This document shows, piece by piece, positions 51,135 to 59,682 of a stretch of DNA of 59,682 nt. Positions within the stretch are counted from its first letter, which is position 1. Every line of letters begins with the position of its first letter. Location of the stretch: assembly GCA_009602725.1 (NCBI GenBank), contig WELB01000188.1:119656-179337 (forward strand). Reading direction: 5' to 3'. A program made the position numbers and the translations under genes. The notes under the pieces are model-generated. The model had not been told where the DNA came from and ran no database searches. It worked only from the letters and a program-made list of their open reading frames with translations. This DNA comes from Spirogloea muscicola. Taxonomy: Eukaryota; Streptophyta; Zygnematophyceae; Spirogloeales; Spirogloeaceae.

Positions 51135-52801
51135 AGTGCATTCAGCTGAGGGGCTGAGAGGCAAGCCACCGCTGGCTGGATTGGCATGAAGCAGAAGGAC
51201 CTAGCATTTGTGTATAGCTAGAATCTCACTCTGGATATGAATTATGTAAGCTTAGTTCTCCTTCAGGTAGCGCTCCCATGCACTCGCGATACGCCAGCGT
51301 GCTGGTCGTGCATTAGCCCAGGCTAATGGCTTCCGTGGTGGTGGTTTGGCGCCTCAGTGTAGCATGTCAGATATGCATGTGCTCACTCAGGGATATTAGT
51401 GTCCCCCTTAGCCAGCTCATGACCCAGTTAACAGGACATTTGTAAGGCTAGAATTGGCCTCCCTTTCAATTTCATGCGCACTGCACGCCTCCTCCACCCC
51501 CCCCCCCCCCAGGTCGGGCCTAATTTCACTCCCAAGGTGGGCCCTGGGAAACGCCTTTGCATAGAGTCTTGGGCTGCAATGACGCCCTCAGTGGCCTCAA
51601 ACTTGGGCCGATCGCAGGCCTCAAGGGCTCTGATGGAACACTCCTAGATCCTTCATCTTGCGTGCAGTGACCAACTTCCTGAAGTTGGATAGCAATCAGC
51701 ATAGCGACAAGGTCCTCAGCTTTAAGGTTGACAAGCTTATAAAATATCTGCTTTATTGTACTCTAACTTGCATTTCCAATTTACATTCAATGTGACATGT
51801 AGTCGGAATTGTGGCGGACACTGGTGAGAAATAGTCCAGTAAACGGTCGTCATGCCAAGATGTGTGAGGGAATAGCCAGGCACCAAGGTTGAGCTTGCCC
51901 CTGCTGTAATCGCCACGGGTCAAAGTAGATAGAAACTTGAAGGGGCCGACCAGATGTAGGCGGCTTTGATCCTGTATGCAATGTTCCTGATGCACCAAGC
52001 CATGCTTTCTATGTGAGAGCATCACCAGAGCCGCTTTGATCCTGCAGCTGGCTGAGGTCCATATTACTATGATTGCATGTCAGTTGCCCACAGCAATTGA
52101 AGGTAGCATTAAGCAGGGACAACGCCTGATCAAGCCACTTCTTTTGCCATTTGAGCGCAAAGCGACTGTGCAAATCCAATGCTTCTACGTCTCTGCTCGC
52201 ACTCTCTTGCTGCTAGCACCAAGGCAGAATGGCACGACAGTGAGAATCTCAGCATATGTGGCGGTGAGGGTGGGCTGAGGGGTGCTGTTAGTATATATCA
52301 ACACTCACTAGATATGAGACAATTTGGTCCTGTTCATAAGGCGCCAGTGTTAGAGGGCCTGAACATTCCTTACTCGGGTCATCAGAAAGCGACTGAAAGC
52401 CAGAAGAATGGACAGTAAAATGTGTGAGGTTGTCAGAATTGGGGGACATCCAGCAATCTATGCAGCAGCAACCTGTCCTTCAAGTGGCAGCAGCCTGTCA
52501 CGAGCTTGAAAGTCACATGAAGTTGCCCGACAGTCCAACCCCGTTGCCCTGCAAGTATCTTTCAGCAAGCTCTTGTGCGTCCCTTCTACTCAGCTTTGCT
52601 TGTGAAGACCCTCCAGAACCTGCAAGGGCCAGCCAGATTGTGTGAGGAATAGCGTGCCAAAGAGCGGGGAAATGAGTGGGTCCAAGCAGAGGCCTAGAAA
52701 CGTAATAGCCGACGCGGGTGCCGTGCGCTAGAATCAAACCTGAGCTGACGGCTGACGGTCACTCGAACCGCCACGAAGCCCAGTAGCGGCGTCAGCCGCC
52801 G
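51135..52801. other. Intergenic region with a poly-C run and possible LTR-element relic
   Basis: Contains a C run at about 51495-51510 and, on the minus strand at about 51480-52270, fragments that may derive from an LTR retrotransposon. I see no host gene. The stretch from 52640 to 52801 becomes GC-rich and probably includes the mannanase promoter. Confidence 0.5.
51753..52025 (-). mobile_element. Possible Ty3-type integrase C-terminal relic
   Basis: The frame contains QSRLHLVGPFKFL followed about 25 residues later by PHTSWHDDRLLDYF. This recalls the GPF...H-x-S-x-L-K-P-Y end of Ty3-type integrases. The match is weak and the surrounding minus-strand sequence has stops, so this is a tentative call. 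Confidence 0.3.
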
Positions 52802-55800
52802 ATGCGGCCCCGGATCAAGATCGCCTGCAGCCCCAACCCGGCTCTTCATACCCCGCTCCTCCCCCCGCCGGTGACGCCGCAGCGCGCCGCCCCGAGCGGC
52901 CCCATGACGCGGCTTCCCGCGGCTGCAGGCCTCGCCAGGCAGCTCGCGGCGCAGCGAGCACGGTGGCCGTCAAGGTCGGCGTCGCCGGCTCCGCCACTCG
53001 TGGCGCTGAAGCTTGTGGTTGCTGCTGCAGCGATGCTCGGGGAAGCTCTGTGCCAAATCCCAAGCCCGGTGAGCGGACCTGCGCCCGCACCATCATCCAT
53101 AGGCGGAGTGACGGTGAGACAATAATTGCTTCTATTCAGATTCCGGTCCATCTGACAGGGCCGTTGGCTGCAAGCCGCATTGGTCAGGCAGATGCTTGAT
53201 GTCAGCCCGTGCCAGACGACTTGGGAGGCTTTGCCATGGCTGCCTCGTTCATCAAGTAGAATGTCCGCCGATACAAATCTGGCGTCATTCCGTGCTGCAA
53301 ACTGAAGCTCCCTGTTGATGCATGCAGGGAATGTCGCCTGCAGATCAAGGTCCTTGAGTGTAGTCTCGTGATCGGAGTTGATTGAGCACGGAGAAGAAAG
53401 ACTTTAGCTCTCAAATTCACACAACGTGCTGTGAAATGCAGAGGCAGAAGCTTTCTTGACCATCAATTGCTTGGCAGGCTTCGTGACCGTGAGTGGCCAG
53501 CAGTTCATGCTCAACTGCAAACGCTTTGTCTTTGCGGGGTCGAACTCCTGGGACTTGATGGAGGTATGTGATTCCAGTTGACGCCTTATTAGTCTGCATG
53601 TGTACAGGGTGAATATCTGAAGCTTACGTATGCATACTGCCTGTTCTCTTTCCTTGACAGAACGCAACCGATCCCACGAAAATTTGGACAGTAAACGCAA
53701 CACTCAATGAAATGGTTGCTTCTGGTTTGAGTGTGCTTCGCACATGGCCATTTGCGATAAAGTAAGCCTGATGAGCGCAACGTGTTGCCTAGAAGAGAAA
53801 GCTTGACTTCCAATGCACGTTTTGGTGTATATGTGACAAGAGCTATTCTGTATTGGATGCTTCATACAATGAAAGGCCTTCACTTGCATGTGCTCTGGAC
53901 AGCCCAAAGAATGCTCTCCAGCCAAAGGCTGGCATCTACTCAGAAACGACATTTGAAGGTATATAAAAATTACTTAAGAATCTTAGAGGGCATGATGTAC
54001 TTCCACTTCGAAGGTCATGACAAGATGGAACTTTCTAGGCTACGCTAAATATCGTGAACAGTGATCACACTTTCACATCCCTGGGAGGACCAGCGTTAGA
54101 CTACGTGCTTTATCAGTGCCAAGTACGTGGTATTCGAGTAATACTACCCTTCGTCAACTATTGGTATGACCCCGACGGTGTTGGCTCGGTAAGCTCATCT
54201 TTCCGGCTTGTAGTACAACCTGATATGCGTTGTTCAGGCTCCGCATCTAGCATTTGCCAGCAACAAATACCTCGTTGCATATACTCACAGTTGCTGAAGA
54301 TCAGCTAGACAGCAAGGAAGGCTGATCACATAGCCTGTCATCAAAAATGAATGAGGTGCTTTGACATGATTCTGCAGTATGTGCTGTGGAGTAGCACCGC
54401 ACAGACAAAGGATGACTTCTTTGCAGATGAGAACTGCAGAGACTTGTATCGAGATCATGTACAGGTGCATGCTGTTATCCACTGACTGCGGACTAAAAAG
54501 CCTGTCACCTTCCAAGTCAAGGTGGATTTAACCTTGATTTGCTTCAAAAGACGTAGTCAAGCATTTGTAGGTGGTTCTACGGGCTAATCTTGACTTCTTG
54601 GCCTTGCAGCGCATGATCAGTCGCGTCAACACTTTCAATGGTGTCCGCTATGGTGATGATCCAACAATCTTGGCATGGAACCTCCTAAATGAACCAAGGT
54701 TACGTTGGAGACAGCTAAGCCAAATTATGAGAGAATTATAAGAACCATGTCTGCAGCAATCCGTGGTTATCAGCACACCGGCCTCATTGTCTTGCGCTGT
54801 TGACAATCCTGACATGGTAAGGTAGCTGGCAGGTGCATGAATAGCTCAACATGCACGTCCATGGTGCAGGATTGGGTTGCAAGCATGAGTGCCTTTGTGA
54901 AGGTAGTCCTCATGATCTCAAGGGTTTTCCGCAAGGATGACCTGATCACTGAAATAGATGCGCCACATGAGAGCACCATAGCAGTATTGGGCTACTAAAA
55001 CTGCCAGGTTATGCACACAGACATGTTTTCTAGGGGCTATAAGATGCTCACTGTGCTGATGGACCACTGTTTGCAAAAACTCAAGAGCGTGGACTCTAGG
55101 CACTTACTTACAACCGGCTTCGAAGGCTTCTACGGCTGGAGCTCAAATCGCACGACCTACAATCCAAATCGTAGGCCCTGATGTTTGTGTAAAGGCAAAA
55201 CCTGATCAATCTCTGTATAACATCTGCTGATCTGCTGATCCTGGACTAGCGTCCAGGACCTAGGCGATATTGGACGCTGTTGTGACATATCATTCACACT
55301 CATACTTAAGCATGTTGACTCTGCGGAGATCAGATCTTGAGAGTTCGTGGGCTTCAAACACAGGACAAGACTTTATACTCAATCACAGACTTCCATCAAT
55401 TGATTTCGCCGTTGCACATCTCTGGTACGGTGCTTCATCCAACTTATACAAAGTTGAGCAACAGCTTTAGCTGCATATCTGTCTCCCTTTCAGAATCTTG
55501 AACAGGCAATTACTGCAAGAGCAGTTGCATTGTCTTCGTCATAAGCAGGACCGACAACTGGTGGCCTTCTGATACACCATGGTCGGAGAAGCTCGACTTC
55601 CTCAAGAACTGGATTGACATCCATAATAGTGATGCGCAGGTGCCACACCTCTGAATGAAGATGTAAAGAGCTCACGCATGTGCAGAGCAGAAGAAGGCTA
55701 GCCAGTCGAATCAGTCATACTCTTTGAAGAAATCAGTTGGTGCTTTACTGCTGAGCTCTAGTGTCTTACTATATTGCAACGGTGCATGTGCTTCCTACAT

Positions 55801-56597
55801 GTCAGACTCTGCTGAGCAAACCAATCGTGTGGGAGGAGTTTGGAAAGTCCATCAGTGGAAATGAAGACCTCAACATCAAGAATTCGTACATTAACAGCCA
55901 TACCCTGTGCCACAGACAACCAAATGCATCAAAAGAATGCCTGGCCTGCAGTTCCTGTAGTGGCCTGTCCATAAGGACATGTACATGACTTCAGCATCAT
56001 GACGCATGATGGTTTTGCAGGTTCTTTATCAACATATACGAAAGATTGTGGACCTCAATGAGTAAAGGCGGCCCAGTGCAAGGCTCCAATTTCTACGTCT
56101 TCAACAGTCCTGGTCGATTCTCTGCTTCCCTTTCTGGTGCCGCTTTTAAGTCCCCAGGTTTTGAAGGTGTTGCTGCACTTTTCTGTAGGCATCAAAGTAT
56201 ATCACGCAGGCTAATTGTCAGGCATATTGGCATAGCAGGATCACAATATAAGTACAGTGTGACGAGTGCGGATACAACGATGAAGATCGTACGGAGTCAT
56301 GCTTTCTTAGTAGAGGGCTTGCAAGCATCGTAAGCACCGCCGCGACATTGTTCTGCAGTGCCCCTGACATGCATGGACTGGTCATATGTCAAGAAGGAGC
56401 ACGCCACCTGCTCCAAGCACGCACATATTCATGTCTACTTGGTCTGCCAGTTCAGTGTCACTAAAATCTACGTGTCTGCAGGTTTGGAGGCCAGTGCTCT
56501 TAGTGGAAAAGCACCTGAAGTGCCGTTCGCAAGCTGCAGTCCACCAGTTTCTCTCCACTTACATTGTTCTCAATTGAACGTCGGGACCTTCTCTTGA
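52802..56597 (+). CDS. GH5 endo-beta-1,4-mannanase, secreted
   Basis: Hydrolyses beta-mannan in the cell wall. Clear exons include 52802-53068, 53478-53563, 53661-53761, 53903-53958, 54094-54188, 54378-54464 and 54610-54698, with further ones near 54850, 55080-55180, 55340-55440, 55550-55640, 55810-55880, 56030-56100 and 56240-56580. The first exon carries a hydrophobic signal segment (LVALKLVVAAAAMLGEALC). Then FVTVSGQQFMLNCKRFVFAG, MVASGLSVLRTWPF, ALDYVLYQCQVRGIRVILPF, the acid/base Glu in WNLLNEPR, LLTTGFEGFYGW, HLW, NWWPSDTPWSEKLDFLKNWI and the nucleophile Glu in IVWEEFGKS follow the GH5 mannanase order. The join between the first two listed exons is out of phase, so a small exon is missing between 53068 and 53478. 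The 3' end is the least certain part; a late exon carries Cys residues (PLTCMDWSYVKKEH). Confidence 0.88.
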
Positions 56598-57294
56598 GAC
56601 CAGCGCTCAGTGGAAGCAAGTACAATTTATCTCACATTCATTTCAAGGAGATCTGAGTGAGTGAAGTGGATGCACTTCCAGCCATGGGAGGAAGAAAACC
56701 CCGAATTGGGAAAGACGAGCCTAAGAAATGAAAGAGCAACATGCATCAAGATCATCCAACTTCGTGTAGCTACTTTAGCTGCATAAGAACTAGCAGATAG
56801 TGCAAAGCAGATTTGTTGTGCGGCTTGCCAGCATTTGCGACCACATACCTCAGAAGCTTTGGCATAAGCTGGCATGCACACGACAAATGCATGTGCACAT
56901 AGGTGTGTTTGTTGACGCTGTCAGATGGTATTGTTCAAGAGTAAAGTGTTGCTATTTCACTACACTGAGAATCTGAATGGAGTGTCGCAAGCTAGTGCCC
57001 TTGCCATTCTCACAGGTAAGCTCTGTCCAGGGGAGGCTATCATGGTTCCGCCACGCCTCAGCTACGAAGGTAGCAGATTTGATGTTCGGAGCCTGGGTCC
57101 AGCAGCTACTGCTCCAATAAGTTTCTCATCACAGAGATCTAGCTTGTATGCTTTTTGGCCCAGACAACTATTCCTGCCTACTGTTGTATCGATCTATATG
57201 AGTGCTATAATCCTAAGCTGTTAGAAGGCTGCTGCAGCCACGGGGCCCCTGCAAAATGCTAGCGCCCATGCTGCCTCACGGCAGTAGGGGCAGA
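56598..57294. other. Intergenic region between convergent mannanase and YTH genes
   Basis: No gene, repeat or RNA that I recognise. The 3' UTRs of both neighbours should lie here. Confidence 0.5.
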
Positions 57295-59682
57295 TCAGGG
57301 TGCTGCTGACTCGGACAAGGTGGCCGCCGGCCAACTGGCGCTGCTTGGTGCCTTAGCTGGCCTGATGGCATGGCCATCATGACCATGGTAGCCGGAGCCC
57401 GCCCCACATAAGCCAACAACCCCGCTTCTGCCCGTAGGCACCTCATGCAATGCTGCGCCCATTGTCGCCGCCTCCGCTGAGAAGCCCCAGCCGCTGCTGT
57501 CCATACCCTTGTCGGCCCTGCCGTGTTGCGGTGAGTACCAGTCGCTAGTGTAGTAGGCCTCGGCATGTAATCTGCCAGCAGGAGAGTTCAACGCGGCAGA
57601 GCATTAAGTGCTGCCAGCATCCAGAGCACGGGCATGGCCTGCATCCTACAAGCACTGTGTCATGCAGCAGCGTGAAGCCAAATGAGGTCTGGCAGCGAGT
57701 GCTGCCACACCCGTCATCTGTCTCCTGAGCAGACGTGCCATCGCCACCGCCGCCGCCGCCACTGACTACACCGCTGCTGTTCTCTGCTCTGTCAGCGGTC
57801 CCCAAGCCCCAGCTCCTCTCGCCATATTCTGCATGCGTGGCAGCGCCAGCCCCACCATGGGAGTAGACATACGCTCTTCGGGATGCCTGCACGGACGCCG
57901 GCAGACAGGACACCAAGAAGCCCACAACTTTAAGGGCTCAATCCACAGCTGCAATCCAATATGAAGTTGTGCTGACAAAGGCTTCATGCAGCGGTGGACG
58001 CCACGACAGAGACGAACCTGCACCTCAGCTTGCGACCAGAGTGCTGCCGTCTGCATCCACTCCAAATATTCCTCGTAGGTCTGCATGCTTGGCACAGGCG
58101 GCAGCAAGCGATGCCGGTGCTCAGCACTCGTGTGCGCAACGGCAGCTTGAGGATGCAGCTCCAGGTGGTGCGAAGTTGGCGAGCTAGGGTCTGTCGACGG
58201 ACCATGGTAAGGAGTTCCTCCTCCGGGGGCTCCTTGAGCGCTGCAGGCTCGCGGCTGGACAAGGATGCCTCTGCAATGGCTGCCGCCGCTGAGGAGGAGC
58301 GCTGCTGCTGCTGCTCAAGCAGCTCTGCACCATAGTCCCGCTCAGTTGCGGCGCTCGGCCCTCCCAGAAGAGTCCTCATAGGGGCTGCTCGCAGACTGCT
58401 GCTGCCCGCCATCTGGCGCTCAGCGCCAGCCCGGCCGTCTGCCCGGCTGGCGGCGGCTGCGGAGACGACTACGGCCTGGCCAGGCACAAGCACGGTGTCC
58501 CCCAGGGTCGCCTCCACGCCGTAGCCGGCCGCAGTGGCAGCGCGCATGGTGGTGTACATGCCCAAGGATGTCGCCGGGCTGCTGCAAGGGGCTGGGTAGC
58601 CTGCCAGCGCAAGCTCCCCGCGGTACTGCTGGAGCACGGCCTCATGCATTGCTGCCGAGCTGCCCACCTTCCTGCAGCCCAAGCAACCAGAAAAGATCTG
58701 CATCAAGGGCCTGCCAGCTGCGCCCAGGCACCTAACTCAGGCTCAGAACAACCTATGTAGTGGTCAACTAACATGTTGAATTTAGCTTTGTCAGCTAAAC
58801 AGCCTCCGATTAAACTGCCTAGCGCATTAGCACGGTTACGCATGGCAAAACCTTCTATTTATGTCAATCTCGTACGAATCATGTACTTTTCTTCAGAAGC
58901 AAACGCTGTCAGAAAACTTGGATCGCGGTGCGCCTATATCAATCTACGTGGAATGATCAACATTGAGGCAAGACTGCTATTCAGTAACCGGGGCTGGCCA
59001 TGGCAGAGGCACACCTTTTGGGGCGGCCCTCCTTGTCGGCGCCCTCGTCAATGAGCGCGCAGAGCGCCTCACCAATGTCTGCCGTCAACTCCTGAGTCCC
59101 AGGTCGCCACCGCAGAACGGCGGCCGGCTTCAGCCGCCAGCCGCGTGAGCGCTGGGTGCCGGTCTGGGCGATGTGCAGGCAGGGCGGGCGAGCGCGCGCG
59201 CACCTGGCCGTCGCGGCTGATCTTGACGGGCTTGAAGAAGTTGAGCGGATTCTTGAGGTGCACGGTGCGCTGGAAGGGCAGGCTGTGCAGGCGCAGCCAC
59301 TCGACGGCAAACGTGCCGCCCCAGGGGCTGGCGCCGCCACCGCCCCCGCCGCCCTCGCCGCCGCCGCCGCCCTCGCTCCAGAGCGCCGCCCGCCGCCTGC
59401 CGATGGCCGACACCATCTGGGCGTACCCCTGGAAGTGCCCGCTCATGTTCACGCTGAAGATGAGAATCACGCTCTCCGACGTCTGCACAGCCGCGATGAG
59501 GTGATCGAGCGCCATCAGATCCAGGGTAGTTGCTCAAGCGAGTGGGGTGATGGAGACTTTCTGTGGCACAACGACATTGCAGCTTGTCTGCTGACTCTGT
59601 CTGAGATTTGGTGGGCTCTGGCAGGAGGAGACGGGGATGAAAGCGAGGAGGTGGGGTGGGAAAGGGGGAGGGGGGGGGAGAG
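57295..59682 (-). CDS. YTH-domain protein (YTHDC1/CPSF30-L type), 5' partial
   Basis: A predicted m6A reader, probably nuclear by its similarity to plant CPSF30-L and YTHDC1. Exons in transcript order: about 59532-59204, 59091-59015, 58671-58203, 58080-58018, 57886-57711 and 57571-57295 (TGA). The visible YTH part reads VILIFSVNMSGHFQGYAQM, then ALWSEG with a cage Trp, WGGTFAVEWLRLHSLPF, VHLKNPLNFFKPVKISRDGQ and ELTADIGEALCALID. A Gly-rich insert of about 12 residues interrupts the domain after WSEG. Downstream are an Ala/Gln-rich stretch, TYEEYLEWMQTAALWSQAEV and a low-complexity Gly-rich C-terminus. The start of the YTH domain, and any CCCH zinc fingers that would prove the CPSF30 type, lie beyond the right edge. 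Confidence 0.92.

Noticed and set aside
56925-57224. 99-codon frame downstream of the mannanase
   Set aside because: No conserved motif, and it lies past the likely 3' end in the convergent intergenic space.

Overview
This is nuclear DNA from a photosynthetic eukaryote, most likely a green alga. A chlorophyte of the trebouxiophyte type is my best guess, and the exact lineage is an inference. The signs are many short introns, GC-rich coding exons with CCG/CGG runs, a TTTAGGG-like (plant-type) telomeric tract, a plastid fibrillin, and gene families that match land-plant versions (plant-type exportin-T, PAT10-like S-acyltransferase, sterol C5-desaturase, YTH readers). Almost no gene is one open frame. 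I rebuilt the exons by joining conserved domain pieces at GT-AG sites and checking phase. Several genes close exactly in phase: S-acyltransferase, glutamate dehydrogenase, YTH gene 1 and the visible part of the M28 peptidase.

Layout: (1) 1-4690 (+), 3' part of an FYRC + WD40 gene. (2) 5865-11605 (-), exportin-T, convergent with gene 1. (3) 12651-16013 (+), DHHC S-acyltransferase, divergent from exportin-T over about 1 kb of GC-rich DNA. (4) 17200-17268, an orphan cyclophilin first exon. (5) 17342-19524 (+), sterol C5-desaturase with a telomere-like tract in an intron. (6) 20601-25443 (-), mitochondrial glutamate dehydrogenase. (7) 28149-30790 (+), YTH-domain m6A reader. (8) 36206-40822 (+), M28 membrane metallopeptidase whose 5' end is lost in a 932-base N gap. 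(9) 43233-44877 (+), plastid fibrillin. (10) 46991-51134 (+), 2-oxoglutarate/Fe(II) oxygenase. (11) 52802-56597 (+), GH5 endo-beta-mannanase. (12) 57295 to the right edge (-), a second YTH gene of the YTHDC1/CPSF30-L type. These are unrelated housekeeping and metabolic genes; I see no operon-like logic.

The space between genes is filled by decayed non-LTR retrotransposon (LINE) pieces and a dispersed family of short hairpin-rich repeats. Three copies have exact 8-bp target-site duplications. Two of these interrupt one LINE reading frame; removing one restores the frame exactly, and removing the other joins it apart from an existing one-base slip. These repeats, the orphan cyclophilin exon, the intronic telomere-like tract, and two coding exons that are each exactly 2 bp too long are the most unusual items here.

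Sequence quality limits the calls. There is one large N gap, five single N's (mostly in G/C-rich repeats), and several exons with small phase errors that could be assembly mistakes.
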